Source of the DNA: Cohnella lupini
GTDB lineage: Bacteria; Bacillota; Bacilli; Paenibacillales; Paenibacillaceae
Assembly: GCF_003386205.1 (NCBI RefSeq)
Contig: NZ_QRDY01000015.1
Location: 1-64,000, forward strand
Reading direction: 5' to 3'
DNA: 64,000 bases
Part shown: in pieces, positions 32,703 to 43,001 of the stretch
How positions within the stretch are numbered: position 1 is the stretch's first letter
Layout: each line of letters starts with the position of its first letter
Translations under genes and position numbers: made by a program
The notes under the pieces: model-generated
Told to the model about the DNA's origin: nothing
Seen by the model: the letters and a program-made list of their open reading frames with translations, nothing else
Database searches by the model: none

Positions 32703-33281
32703 ATGACTCAACCCAAGGCGGATCCCCGAGTTTTAAGAACTCGTAAGTTAATCATGGACTCTTTTATAGAATTGTCAGGTAAACAAGAATTCAAGGATAT
32801 TACCGTTAAGGATATTACGACAGAGGCTAATATCAATCGCGCGACGTTCTATTATCACTTCGAAGATATATACGACTTGTTGGACAAAGCATTATCGGAA
32901 GTTTTATCGGTTAATTTGAATGCCATAGACTTCGAGAAAAGCGAGCTCAACGAAACGTCGATTACTCATATCTTCGTGGCCGTAACGGATTTCCAAAGAG
33001 CTTTATCCAGTCGGTGCCATAGAGGATACGACGAGACCATAGCCCGTATTATCAGGGAACAGCTTGAAATCATTTTCTATAGAATGTTGCGGCAACAACA
33101 TGCAACGGAAGAGTATGAACCCCATAAAATGACAGCTGTCATTTTAAGCTGGGGCATTTATGGAGCTTCCGTGGAGTGGAGGAGAGATCGCATGGAATCA
33201 TTGCCGGAACAATATATCAAGTCGGCTATTCCTTTTCTGATGTCCGGGATTGAACCTCTCGCCCAGGGTCGAATTTCCTAG
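32703..33281 (+). CDS. TetR/AcrR family transcriptional regulator
   Basis: 192 aa, ATG 32703 behind GGAGGGCATGAT. HTH: LRTRKLIMDSFIEL, then ITVKDITTEANINRATFYYHFEDIYDLL. C-terminal pattern AVILSWGIYGASVEWRRD shows it to be a paralogue of the regulator at 18940-19533. It is divergent from the SpxH-like gene across 133 bp, so it may control that gene, which would make it relevant to thiol stress. No perfect palindrome is visible in the gap. Ligand unknown. Confidence 0.85.
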   Translation: MTQPKADPRVLRTRKLIMDSFIELSGKQEFKDITVKDITTEANINRATFYYHFEDIYDLLDKALSEVLSVNLNAIDFEKSELNETSITHIFVAVTDFQRALSSRCHRGYDETIARIIREQLEIIFYRMLRQQHATEEYEPHKMTAVILSWGIYGASVEWRRDRMESLPEQYIKSAIPFLMSGIEPLAQGRIS

Positions 33282-33311
33282 TAAGGGCTACCCAATCCAA
33301 ATTTAACATGC

Positions 33312-33406
33312 TATAATGGTCTCAATTTAATAGTAGGTTGGAGACCGGGAGACACCACAACACCTGACTACGCATATTGCGTGGTTATATGTTGTGGTTT
33401 TTTCAT
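33312..33406 (+). promoter_or_regulatory. GlpP-type antitermination leader of the membrane hydrolase gene
   Basis: TATAAT at 33312-33317 (weak -35), then the element GGAGA-CC-GGGAGA-CACCAC (33340-33358). The element overlaps the left arm of a terminator whose outer stem is CCACAACA/TGTTGTGG and inner stem ACTACGC/GCGTGGT (33355-33398), followed by TTTTTT. The core is nearly identical to the leader of glpD (39610-39627), so GlpP should antiterminate this transcript in the presence of glycerol-3-phosphate (inference). Confidence 0.75.
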
Positions 33407-33460
33407 ATAGCTAGGAAATGACAGCGTTGTCAACACAATATGACACAGAGGAGTTTGCAC

Positions 33461-35560
33461 ATGGCAAAATCGCTTTGGAAAAAGCCGCAGGGATTACTGA
33501 TTGTTTCGCTTGCACTAATGATTATCGGAAGTTTTCTAGCAGGGATGTTCCACACTTCGTTTTATTCGGTAAAGGTAAAGGAAATCTCGTTCGATGCCGA
33601 TCACGGCCAGCTACACGGGCTGCTGTATATGCCCGACGGAGCGGGACCGGACAATCCGCGACCGGTTATCGTTACGACGCACGGCTACTTGAATAGCAAG
33701 GAGATGCAGGACGCACCGGCAATCGAAATGTCCAGACGGGGCTACATCGTGTTGGCGCTCGATATGTACGACCACGGCGACTCTCGTTGGACCGCCGACA
33801 TTCCGGCGGCTCAGATGTTCTCCACCTTCTGGATTTACTCCCAGTTTGACGCTGCAAAATATATTTACGACCAGCCGTATACTTTGAAGGATGAGACAGG
33901 CAACGCCTACGTTGCCGTCAGCGGCCACTCTATGGGCGGATTCTCGTCGCTGCTCGCCATGTACTTTGATGAGATGAATGCCCTGCAGTCCGGCCATCGC
34001 ATGATTTATGCGGGCATTGCCGCTGGCGCGGATTTCTCTTATGCCGGCGCAATCGCGCCGCAGGACCAACTCCAGGCCGCCTACGGCAGCCGGACCGTCG
34101 GAATACTCGGCGGGAAATATGATGAATTCTTCTTCAACAAATCCGATGCGGAGAAAACGCCTTCGGAACTAGAAGTGAAGGGAACCGTCAGGAGCAAGGA
34201 TTTCACGGCGACCTTGTCGGGCAAATCGTTTCTCGGCGTGCCGGCTGATCAACAGGCAGAGGCCGGCAAGTTTTATACCGTCCAGTCCGGCGATGTATTG
34301 GTGGAGGAGAAAGCGGTTCGGCCATCGGAGACGGGCGAGCGGGTCATCTACACGCCGAATCAGACCCATCCTTGGAACCACTTCTCTCCGACAGCCACGG
34401 CTGATCTGATCAAGTTTTACAACCATGCGTTCACGGGCGTCGCTACGTCGGACATTCGTTCGGACATAGGCACGGGCAATCAGATTTGGTGGCTCAAAGA
34501 AGCCTTCAACGGAGTCGCTCTCGTCGGATTCTTCCTGATGTTCGTTCCGCTGATCAGCTTGCTGCTCAAAGCGCCGTTCCTGCGCAAGTCCGTGACGGAA
34601 TCGGTAGCTGCCGTATCGGCGCCGGCAACCGGTCTGCCAAAGGCGTTATATTGGATCGCGTTTGCCTTCAGCGTGCTCTTCCCGGCTATTCTATTCCCGA
34701 CGCTGATGGACAAATCAGAGGGCGGAATGAATACCCTTATCGTCATTTCCCTCGTGTTGCTTGGTCTTGGCGTTGTCGGGGCGATTGCCGGCTTCGCGAC
34801 GAAGAAGAGAAACATCGGCACGGGCAGCGCGTTGCTGGCGGTCGTGTCTCTCGTCTTGTGGCTAGTCTTTGACAACGCGTCTTCGATTCTGAAGCTCGGA
34901 TCGGCGTTCAACGAACCGACGACGAACCAGGTCGGTTATTGGGCAATTTCGGTGGCGTTGATCGTGGTCTTGTTAATGGTGGCTTTCCACTACTTCTTGA
35001 ATAAAAAAGCGGGAACCTCTTTCAGCCACTACGGCATCAGCCTGAAACCCGTCGCCATTGTCGCTAGTTTGTGCACGGCGATCATCGCGGTAGTCATCGG
35101 CTATGCGCTGCTGTTCGCGCTGCAAGGCGTCTTCGGAACGGACTTCAGATTGTGGGTTCTCGCGGTTAGAACGTTCGAAATGGAGCATGTCGTTACCGCG
35201 TTGCGTTACTTGCCTTTCTTCTTATTCTATTATTTCGTCAGCGTAGTGGCGCTCAACACGAACACGCGGGGACGCAAGGGCGGCTACCTGCTGTCCATTA
35301 TCCTGAACGTAGGCGGGCTTGTGCTGTGGCTGATCGCTCAATACGGCAAGGACTTCTTGACCGGTGTTTCGTTGTACCCGGGTCAAGCGTTGAACGGCAT
35401 CCTGCTCTTCGCTCTTGTTCCTTGCCTGGTCGTCGCGGCGATCTACGCTCGTAAGCTATTCGAGAAAACGAACAACGTCTGGCTCGCCTCCTTCGTGAAC
35501 ACGATTCTTTTCACTATGATTACGGTTGCGAATACGGCTCTGTTCTGGAATTTGGTCTAA
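33461..35560 (+). CDS. Alpha/beta hydrolase fused to a polytopic membrane domain
   Basis: 699 aa from ATG 33461, 7 nt after AGAGGAG; the in-frame ATG at 33440 has no ribosome site. One N-terminal membrane helix (about 10-30), then an alpha/beta-hydrolase domain (about 45-330): oxyanion-side THGYLNS, nucleophile elbow GHSMGG with Ser157, acid candidate in LGGKYDEFFF, His in NQTHPWNH. From about 340 there are roughly ten hydrophobic helices to the C-terminus (GVALVGFFLMFVPLISLL, ALFWNLV at the end). The catalytic domain should face outside. Substrate unknown. A GlpP-type leader and convergent glpK suggest a link to glycerol: perhaps release of glycerol from esters, or uptake, since no glpF is in view (inference). 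Confidence 0.8.
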   Translation: MAKSLWKKPQGLLIVSLALMIIGSFLAGMFHTSFYSVKVKEISFDADHGQLHGLLYMPDGAGPDNPRPVIVTTHGYLNSKEMQDAPAIEMSRRGYIVLALDMYDHGDSRWTADIPAAQMFSTFWIYSQFDAAKYIYDQPYTLKDETGNAYVAVSGHSMGGFSSLLAMYFDEMNALQSGHRMIYAGIAAGADFSYAGAIAPQDQLQAAYGSRTVGILGGKYDEFFFNKSDAEKTPSELEVKGTVRSKDFTATLSGKSFLGVPADQQAEAGKFYTVQSGDVLVEEKAVRPSETGERVIYTPNQTHPWNHFSPTATADLIKFYNHAFTGVATSDIRSDIGTGNQIWWLKEAFNGVALVGFFLMFVPLISLLLKAPFLRKSVTESVAAVSAPATGLPKALYWIAFAFSVLFPAILFPTLMDKSEGGMNTLIVISLVLLGLGVVGAIAGFATKKRNIGTGSALLAVVSLVLWLVFDNASSILKLGSAFNEPTTNQVGYWAISVALIVVLLMVAFHYFLNKKAGTSFSHYGISLKPVAIVASLCTAIIAVVIGYALLFALQGVFGTDFRLWVLAVRTFEMEHVVTALRYLPFFLFYYFVSVVALNTNTRGRKGGYLLSIILNVGGLVLWLIAQYGKDFLTGVSLYPGQALNGILLFALVPCLVVAAIYARKLFEKTNNVWLASFVNTILFTMITVANTALFWNLV

Positions 35561-35568
35561 CGAAAATC

Positions 35569-35617
35569 AAAAGCCCTTCGGCTTGGCGGCTGCGCCGTCT
35601 ACCGAAGGGCTTTTTTT
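35569..35617. terminator. Bidirectional terminator between membrane hydrolase and glpK copy 1
   Basis: AAAAGCCCTTCGG (35569-35581) pairs with CCGAAGGGCTTTT (35602-35614), with a T-run of seven. It serves both convergent genes; the glpK stop codon touches the T-run. Confidence 0.85.
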
Positions 35618-37139
35618 ATTTGCCTTGGGGGCTCTTTTTCTTGAAGGCCATCGTAGCATGAACGGCTTGTACCCATCCTTCGTACCGCTCTTGCCTGATC
35701 TCTTCGGGCAGGTCCGGTTTGTAATTCTGATCCCTACTGATTCGAATTTGAAATGAAATCTCGTCCTGATTCTTCCATAGCCCAACGGCAAGTCCAGCCA
35801 AGTACGCGGCTCCGAGCGCGGTCGTTTCCAGTACCTTCGGCCGTTCGATCGGTACGTTCAGCAGATCCGCCTGCCATTGCATCAGGAACTGGTTCGCCGT
35901 AGCTCCACCGTCAACCGTAAGCTTGACCAGCTTGATGCCGGAGTCCGCCTCCATAGACGTCAGTACGTCCTTCGTCTGGTACGCAATCGACTCTACCGCT
36001 GCCCGGATAATATGATCCTCCGTCGTTCCTGCGGTCAGCCCGAAGATGGCTCCTCTCGCATCCATATCCCAGTAAGGGGCGCCGAGGCCGACGAACGCCG
36101 GCACGAAATAGACCCCGTCGGCCGAGGGGACGACGGCAGCGTGCTCGTCCGAGTCGGATACTTTCCAGATCGTCTTCAGCCCGTCCCGCAGCCATTTGAC
36201 AACCGCGCCAGCAATGAAGATACTCCCCTCTAAGGCGTAAACGATCTTGCCGTCAATTCCCCAAGCTATCGTCGTGAGTAGCCCGTTGTTGGAAGTAACG
36301 GGCTCAGATCCGGTATTCATCAGCAGAAAACAGCCCGTCCCGTAAGTGTTCTTAGCCATTCCCTTCTCGAAGCAGGCATGACCGAACAGGGAAGCGTGCT
36401 GGTCGCCCGCGATTCCGGCGATCGGAATGGGAACGGGGAAAAGGGACTCGGAAACGTAGCCGTAAATATGGCTGGAAGGCTTGACTTCCGGCAGCATGGA
36501 AGCCGGAATATCCAGCATGCTCAGAAGTTCTGGATCCCACTTAAGCTCATGGATGTTGTACATCAAGGTTCGGGAGGCGTTGGAGTAATCGGTGGCATGA
36601 ACTTTGCCGTCCGTCAGTTTCCACAGCAACCAGGTATCGATCGTGCCGAAAAGCAATTCCCCTTGCTCGGCCATCTCGCGCGCTTGATGGACATGGTCCA
36701 GAATCCATCTGACTTTCGTTCCGCAGAAATAGGGGTCGATAATCAAACCCGTTTTTTCCCGTACCATCGGTTCGAAGCCTTCCCCTTTCAAGCGGGTGCA
36801 GATATCAGCCGATTGCTTGCTCTGCCAGACGATCGCGCGATAGATCGGCTTGCCCGTTAATCGGTTCCAAATGACGGTCGTCTCTCTCTGATTCGTAATG
36901 CTGATCGCGGCGATCTCCTCTGCGGAGACGCCCGCTCGATTAAGAGCTTCGTACATGACGGAAGATTGGCTCTCCCATATTTCCTCGGCGTCGTGCTCAA
37001 CCCAACCGGGCTTGGGATAATATTGCTTGAATTCTTTTTTGGCAACGGCCATGGTGCTTCCCGAACGGTCGAATATAATGGCGCGGGAACTGGTCGTGCC
37101 TTGATCCAGAGTGAGGATGTACTTGGCGTTCTGATGGAT
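35616..37139 (-). CDS. glpK: Glycerol kinase, copy 1, with no canonical start codon
   Basis: About 507 aa of complete FGGY-family glycerol kinase: ATP-binding [73 protein letters not shown] and [16 protein letters not shown]. It makes glycerol-3-phosphate from glycerol and ATP. The start is odd: AAGGAGG (37148-37154) is followed by TTACC-ATC-ATC-CAT and no ATG, GTG or TTG is in frame before the conserved domain; the next upstream TTG (37205) lies in the leader terminator. The coordinates assume AUC at 37139 (8-nt spacing); AUC 37142 is the alternative, or a base error. A GlpP-type leader precedes it. It lies back to back with glpP. Confidence 0.85.
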   Translation of the reverse strand: MHQNAKYILTLDQGTTSSRAIIFDRSGSTMAVAKKEFKQYYPKPGWVEHDAEEIWESQSSVMYEALNRAGVSAEEIAAISITNQRETTVIWNRLTGKPIYRAIVWQSKQSADICTRLKGEGFEPMVREKTGLIIDPYFCGTKVRWILDHVHQAREMAEQGELLFGTIDTWLLWKLTDGKVHATDYSNASRTLMYNIHELKWDPELLSMLDIPASMLPEVKPSSHIYGYVSESLFPVPIPIAGIAGDQHASLFGHACFEKGMAKNTYGTGCFLLMNTGSEPVTSNNGLLTTIAWGIDGKIVYALEGSIFIAGAVVKWLRDGLKTIWKVSDSDEHAAVVPSADGVYFVPAFVGLGAPYWDMDARGAIFGLTAGTTEDHIIRAAVESIAYQTKDVLTSMEADSGIKLVKLTVDGGATANQFLMQWQADLLNVPIERPKVLETTALGAAYLAGLAVGLWKNQDEISFQIRISRDQNYKPDLPEEIRQERYEGWVQAVHATMAFKKKSPQGK

Positions 37140-37167
37140 GATGGTAACCTCCTTCTGCGGAGCACGT

Positions 37168-37287
37168 AAAAAAAAGCCGGCAGCTAGTCCTGTGCGAGTA
37201 CGCAAGGACTAGCTGCCGACTCTGCTTCTCCGTGGCAGCCTATAAATTAATTTAATTTCATCATACTTTACAGATTCAGGATGTCAA
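37168..37287 (-). promoter_or_regulatory. Promoter and antitermination leader of glpK copy 1
   Basis: Minus strand: TTGACA (37282-37287), 16 bp, TATGAT (37260-37265). Downstream the leader has GGAGA-AG-CAGAG (37223-37231) directly in front of a strong terminator, stem CGGCAGCTAGTCC/GGACTAGCTGCCG (37178-37218) with a run of U after it (37168-37175). GGCTGCC just before the element (37233-37239) could pair with GGCAGC and compete with the terminator. Its GlpP element is the least conserved of the four leaders. Confidence 0.7.
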
Positions 37288-37306
37288 TGCTTGACAAACT
37301 TTCGTA

Positions 37307-37418
37307 TAGACACATTTTTCCTTTTCGTTTATAATGTGCTCAAGTTGATATCTGTGACGGAGAAAAGGAGAACACGCGAATTGGGTCCACATCGGACCAG
37401 TTCGTCATTCTCCTTTTT
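37307..37418 (+). promoter_or_regulatory. Promoter and antitermination leader of the glpP-glpK operon
   Basis: TAGACA (37307-37312), 17 bp, TATAAT (37330-37335). The leader contains GGAGA-AA-AGGAGA-ACAC (37359-37375), whose second GGAGAA is also the left arm of the terminator pairing with TTCTCC (37407-37412); inner TGGTCC-type stem, then TTTTTT. The element matches those of glpD and the membrane hydrolase, so GlpP probably controls its own operon. Confidence 0.75.
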
Positions 37419-37464
37419 TGTCGTTTAAGCTTCTCGATCAGTGGAGCAAGGGGGGGAGGCCAAC

Positions 37465-38043
37465 ATGAATTTTCATAAACAGAGCTTATTGCCTGCTGCC
37501 CGGAAAGTGAAGGATTTGGAGAAGCTGTTAAAGATGTCGTATGAGTATATCGTGATTCTCGACACCCACATCAGCCAAATCCGGTCGATCGTCGACCTGG
37601 CGAAATCGCATGGCATGAAACCGATTTTGCACGCGGATTTAATCGAAGGGCTGAAAAACGACGAATACGCGGCAGAGTACCTGAGCCAGGTCATAAAGCC
37701 GGCGGGCATCGTATCCACCCGGGCAGGGGTTATCGCGAAAACGAAGCAGAACGGATTGCTGGCGATCCAGAGACTATTCTTGCTTGATACGAATGCTCTA
37801 GAAAAGAGTTACGTCATGTTCGAGAGGACAAAGCCGGACTTTATCGAAGTCCTTCCCGGCGTCATTCCGCACATCATCACGGAAGTGTCGGAGCGGACGG
37901 GGATTCCGATTTTCGCGGGCGGACTGATCCGGACGGTGAACGACGTCGATCAAGCGCTCCGCGCCGGGGCGTCGGCGGTGACGACGTCGAACTTCGAGCT
38001 GTGGAAGCATTTTGAGCCCGCGGGGCGGGAAGGGGAGCATTGA
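37465..38043 (+). CDS. glpP: Glycerol uptake operon antiterminator GlpP
   Basis: 192 aa from ATG 37465, 5 nt after GGGGGGAGG; a GTG at 37441 lies upstream of that site. TIM-barrel-like GlpP family: KQSLLPAARKVKDLEKLL, ILHADLIEGLKNDEYAAEYL, GIVSTRAGVIAKTKQNGLLAIQRLFLLDT, DFIEVLPGVIPHII and IFAGGLIRTVNDVDQALRAGASAVTTSN. In Bacillus this protein, with glycerol-3-phosphate bound, binds glp leader RNA and prevents termination. Here four leaders with related elements lie within 10 kb. It ends directly at the start of glpK copy 2 (TGA-GTG), so the two are coupled. Confidence 0.92.
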   Translation: MNFHKQSLLPAARKVKDLEKLLKMSYEYIVILDTHISQIRSIVDLAKSHGMKPILHADLIEGLKNDEYAAEYLSQVIKPAGIVSTRAGVIAKTKQNGLLAIQRLFLLDTNALEKSYVMFERTKPDFIEVLPGVIPHIITEVSERTGIPIFAGGLIRTVNDVDQALRAGASAVTTSNFELWKHFEPAGREGEH

Positions 38044-39540
<1,497 letters not shown>

Positions 39541-39555
39541 TCGGCTGTCGGTTGC

Positions 39556-39674
39556 TTTTGTTTCTTCGGTTAAGATGCTATAATCACTTTAACAAGTTCA
39601 TACATGGTAGGAGATTGGGAGAACCACGGACGTTCCCGCCGCGCTTGCGCGGTGGGATGGATGTGGTTCTTTTC
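39556..39674 (+). promoter_or_regulatory. Promoter and GlpP antitermination leader of glpD
   Basis: TTTTGT (39556-39561), 17 bp, TATAAT (39579-39584). Then GGAGA-TT-GGGAGA-ACCAC (39610-39627) overlapping the left arm of a terminator: GAACCAC (39621-39627) pairs with GTGGTTC (39663-39669), with a long GC-rich inner stem, followed by TTTTC. This is the arrangement known for GlpP-controlled glpD in Bacillus. Confidence 0.8.
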
Positions 39675-39712
39675 TTTTACATGAATATGAACGTGAACAT
39701 GGGGGATGACGA

Positions 39713-41380
39713 ATGAACGGAAATTTCGGTGCGGATCGTCGGGGACGGCTGTCGGAATTGGAGGAAGGCGTGTTCGACGTACTTGTTATCGGCGGCGGAA
39801 TTACCGGCGCAGGCATAGCACTGGACGCCCGGAAGCGGGGGATGTCGACGGCGTTGATCGAAATGCAGGATTTTGCTGCCGGGACTTCGAGCCGTTCGAC
39901 GAAGCTAGTGCACGGGGGATTGCGGTATTTGAAGCAGTTCGAGGTGAAAATGGTCGCCGAGGTCGGGAAGGAACGAGCGGTCGTCTACGAGAACGGACCC
40001 CACGTAACGACGCCGGAATGGATGCTGCTGCCGTTTTATCAGGGCGGGACGTTCGGAGCGTTCACGGCATCGATCGGTCTGCGTCTATACGATTTTCTGG
40101 CAGGGGTCAAGCGCGAGGAGCGCCGCAAAATGCTCAGCAAGGAAGAGACGCTGGCGAAGGAGCCGCTGTTACGGCGGGAGGGAGTGAAGGGCGGCGGGTA
40201 TTATGTGGAATACCGAACGGACGATGCCCGCCTGACGATCGAGGTCATGAAAAAAGCGGTCGAAGCCGGGGCGCGCGTTGCGAACTACGTCAAAGCGGAG
40301 GAGCTTCTGTATGAAGGAGGCAAGCTTGTCGGAGTCGTCGCCCGGGACGTTATCGGAGGCGGGACGTACCGGATCAAGGCGCGAGCGGTGGTAAATGCCA
40401 CCGGTCCCTGGGTAGATACGCTACGCGAGCTGGACCATTCCAAGGAAGGGAAGACGCTGCGGCTCACGAAAGGCGTCCACCTCGTGTTCGACGGACGGCG
40501 GTTTCCCCTTCGCCAGGCGATATATTTCGATACGACGGACGGCCGGATGGTGTTCGCGGTGCCCCGCGAGGGTAAAACGTATGTCGGCACGACCGATACC
40601 GACTACGATGAAGATACGGCCCATCCCCGCATGAGCAAAGAGGATCGGGACTATATACTGGCTGCAGCCAACTACATGTTCCCGGATTTAAAGCTGACCG
40701 GAGGGGACGTCGAATCCAGTTGGGCGGGATTGCGTCCGTTGATCTACGAAGCGGGCAAATCGCCGTCTGAAGTGTCCAGGCGCGACGAGATTTTCGTCTC
40801 GCCTTCCGGTCTGATCACGATCGCCGGCGGTAAGCTGACCGGTTATCGCAAAATGGCGGAAACGGTGACCGATATTCTTGCGACTAAGCTACGGGAAGCC
40901 GGGCGTGGGCCGTTCCAGCCGTGCGGCACGAAGACGCTGCCGATATCCGGGGGCGACGTAGGCGGATCTCGACAGTTCCCGTCGTTCGTGAACAAGATGA
41001 CGGAGGCCGGCGTGAGTCTCGGTTTGTCGAAGGAGGCAGCGGAGCGGCTTGTTCGCCGTTACGGGTCGAACGTGACGGCCATTCACGATCGGATCCGGAA
41101 CGTCACGACTAGTTCGCACACTCTTCCGCCCGAGATTCAAGCCGAGATCCTGTACGCAATCGAGGAGGAGATGGCTGTCAAACCCGTCGACTTCTTCATG
41201 CGGAGAACGGGCGCCGTTCTTTTCCACATTGACTGGGCAAGGTACTGGAGGAAAGCCGTGATCAATTTCATGGCGGACTGCCTGGATTATTCGGACGAGC
41301 AGAAGCGCGAGTATTCACAAGAGCTGGAGCGGGAACTGGCCGCGGCGTCGATGCCGAGCGATTCGCTCGCTGGCCGCTAA
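39713..41380 (+). CDS. glpD: Aerobic glycerol-3-phosphate dehydrogenase
   Basis: 555 aa, ATG 39713 after GGGGGATGACGA. FAD-binding motif DVLVIGGGITGAGIALDARKRG (about 22-43), family signatures AAGTSSRSTKLVHGGLRYL, DDARLTIEV, VNATGPWVD and WAGLRPLI, then the C-terminal helical cap. It oxidises glycerol-3-phosphate to dihydroxyacetone phosphate at the membrane and passes electrons to quinone. It completes the pathway started by the two GlpK enzymes, and has its own GlpP-type leader. No glpF glycerol facilitator is in the window. Confidence 0.93.
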   Translation: MNGNFGADRRGRLSELEEGVFDVLVIGGGITGAGIALDARKRGMSTALIEMQDFAAGTSSRSTKLVHGGLRYLKQFEVKMVAEVGKERAVVYENGPHVTTPEWMLLPFYQGGTFGAFTASIGLRLYDFLAGVKREERRKMLSKEETLAKEPLLRREGVKGGGYYVEYRTDDARLTIEVMKKAVEAGARVANYVKAEELLYEGGKLVGVVARDVIGGGTYRIKARAVVNATGPWVDTLRELDHSKEGKTLRLTKGVHLVFDGRRFPLRQAIYFDTTDGRMVFAVPREGKTYVGTTDTDYDEDTAHPRMSKEDRDYILAAANYMFPDLKLTGGDVESSWAGLRPLIYEAGKSPSEVSRRDEIFVSPSGLITIAGGKLTGYRKMAETVTDILATKLREAGRGPFQPCGTKTLPISGGDVGGSRQFPSFVNKMTEAGVSLGLSKEAAERLVRRYGSNVTAIHDRIRNVTTSSHTLPPEIQAEILYAIEEEMAVKPVDFFMRRTGAVLFHIDWARYWRKAVINFMADCLDYSDEQKREYSQELERELAAASMPSDSLAGR

Positions 41381-41429
41381 GTGGCATTACTGCTTTGAGC
41401 TCGGGATTAAATCATAAAACGCGACAATG

Positions 41430-41468
41430 AAGAAAGGCACTCGACATGAGTGTCTTTCTTCGTTATAT
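41430..41468. terminator. Terminator between glpD and thrC
   Basis: AAGAAAG-CACTC (41430-41442) pairs with GAGTG-CTTTCTT (41448-41460), then CGTTATATTT. Repeat copy R9 follows within 15 bp. The genes on either side are convergent. Confidence 0.75.
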
Positions 41469-41481
41469 TTCGCCTAAGGCT

Positions 41482-41506
41482 CCGTTAAGCCGAACCGTAC
41501 CATAAG
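41482..41506 (+). repeat. Dispersed terminator-associated repeat, copy R9
   Basis: CCGTTAAGCCGAACCGTACC then ATAAG. It keeps the left CCGTTA and the GAACCGTACCATAAG core (as in R1) and lacks the right end. It is the only copy found outside the first 21 kb. Confidence 0.65.
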
Positions 41507-41528
41507 CCTGGATTCCTCTAGTATAACC

Positions 41529-42743
41529 TTACAGCCGGATCATCCGGTCTTGCGGATCCAGTATGGGCGCCTCGACCTGGACGGTTTCCGGATATTTGAT
41601 GCCGCTGCCGGTGTTGAGAGCGACAACCGTCTCTCCGTCCTTGATCCAGCCGTTTTCTCTAAGCTTGCGCGCTGCGGAGAACGTGGCCGCACCTTCGGGA
41701 CACACGAAGGCTCCTTCCAAGCGGGCGACGTTTCGCTGCTCCCGAAGCAATTCCGTATCCGTTATCGAGACGGCGCAGCCGTTCGTCTTGTACACGGCCT
41801 CCAGCACCAGGAAATCGCCAAGCGCCTTCGGCACATTGATGCCAAATGCCGCCGTTGACGAATCCGGCCAGAACTGCGATTCCTGCTTTCCTTCCTCCCA
41901 AGCCTTTACGATCGGAGCGCAGCCTTCGGCTTGCACGGCAACGAGACGCGGCAGCTTGTCCTGAATCCAGCCCAACTCCACTAGCTCCCGCAGCGCTTTG
42001 TAAATTCCAATCAAGCCAACGCCTCCGCCCGTCGGGTACAATATCACATCGGGAAGCTCCCAGCCCATCTGCTCCGCGATCTCAAGACCCATCGTCTTCT
42101 TGCCTTCGATCCGATAAGGCTCCTTGAGCGTCGAGGCGTCAAACAATTGATGTTCTTTCACGGCTTGACCGACAATTTTCCCGGCATCGCTGATGAGCCC
42201 GTTCACCAAATTCAGGTTAGCGCCGGAAATGGCACATTCGCTTCTCGTAATAAGCGGCGCGCCGACCGGCATTACAATGGATGCGCGTATTCCTGCTCGC
42301 GCGGCATACAGAGACCAGGCCGCTCCGGCGTTGCCGTTCGTAGGCATAGCCAGCTCCCGAACGCCGAGCTCTTTAGCCTTCGAGACGCCGACCGCCGCGC
42401 CGCGAGCTTTGAAGCTGCCGGTCGGAATAATCCCTTCGTCTTTCATCCACAAGCGCTCGATTCCCATATCGGAGCCGACTCTGCTCATAGGTAGCAGCGG
42501 CGTCATTCCTTCTCCCAACGTAACGATATGCTCCGGCGAAGATACGGGGAGCAACTCGTGATAGCGCCACAAGCTAGTCGGCCTCCCGGCCAAATCGGAA
42601 GGTTTCCATTTCCGCTTCAAGCTTTGCAAATCGTAATTCGCAAGTAAAGGAGATCCGCACTCGCATAGCTGCTGTATTTTATCCGATGGATACGTTTTAT
42701 GGCATTTAGGACAATGCAAATGAGATAAATAGCTGAACGACAT
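41529..42743 (-). CDS. thrC: Threonine synthase (PLP-dependent)
   Basis: 404 aa from ATG 42743, 9 nt after AAAGGA; ATG 42752 touches that site. N-terminal zinc-ribbon-like CPKC and CECG (about 12-31), then the PLP fold: LGEGMTPLLP, the Schiff-base Lys in TGSFKARGAAVGVSKA, the phosphate loop TNGNAGAAW, GGGVGLIG and the C-terminal NTGSGIKYP. It converts O-phosphohomoserine to threonine. The Zn-ribbon form is found in some threonine synthases and related lyases, so a different hydroxy-amino-acid lyase is possible. No hom or thrB gene is adjacent. Confidence 0.82.
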   Translation of the reverse strand: MSFSYLSHLHCPKCHKTYPSDKIQQLCECGSPLLANYDLQSLKRKWKPSDLAGRPTSLWRYHELLPVSSPEHIVTLGEGMTPLLPMSRVGSDMGIERLWMKDEGIIPTGSFKARGAAVGVSKAKELGVRELAMPTNGNAGAAWSLYAARAGIRASIVMPVGAPLITRSECAISGANLNLVNGLISDAGKIVGQAVKEHQLFDASTLKEPYRIEGKKTMGLEIAEQMGWELPDVILYPTGGGVGLIGIYKALRELVELGWIQDKLPRLVAVQAEGCAPIVKAWEEGKQESQFWPDSSTAAFGINVPKALGDFLVLEAVYKTNGCAVSITDTELLREQRNVARLEGAFVCPEGAATFSAARKLRENGWIKDGETVVALNTGSGIKYPETVQVEAPILDPQDRMIRL

Positions 42744-43001
42744 CCTTACCATTCCTTTGCGCTAGTTTTGAACGCACGTTTGTTTTAACCGGCATCCTAT
42801 TGTAACACGTTCGACCCCGCTCTTTTAAACGTCAAGCCGAACTCATACTTAGAGAGAAAAGCCATTGTCGCGCGCTGACGTTCGATAATGATTTTAAGAA
42901 ATCCTTTATAAGGGAAGACAGTAGGTATCGTCTTTACCTAATCCGAACAGGACTTCGGTAGTAGATAAACGAATAACCATACATATGAGAGGAGGGATCT
43001 A

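Noticed and set aside
36378..36860. 160-codon plus-strand frame inside glpK copy 1
   Set aside because: It is the antisense of conserved glycerol kinase motifs in a GC-rich gene, without ribosome site or recognisable domain.
37200..37340. CcpA cre site between the divergent glpK and glpP promoters
   Set aside because: No sequence close to the cre consensus was found in the promoter gap by eye.
39706..40314. 202-codon frame starting beside glpD
   Set aside because: Offset frame of glpD with Arg/Gly-rich composition; the glpD frame contains the FAD motif and all family signatures.
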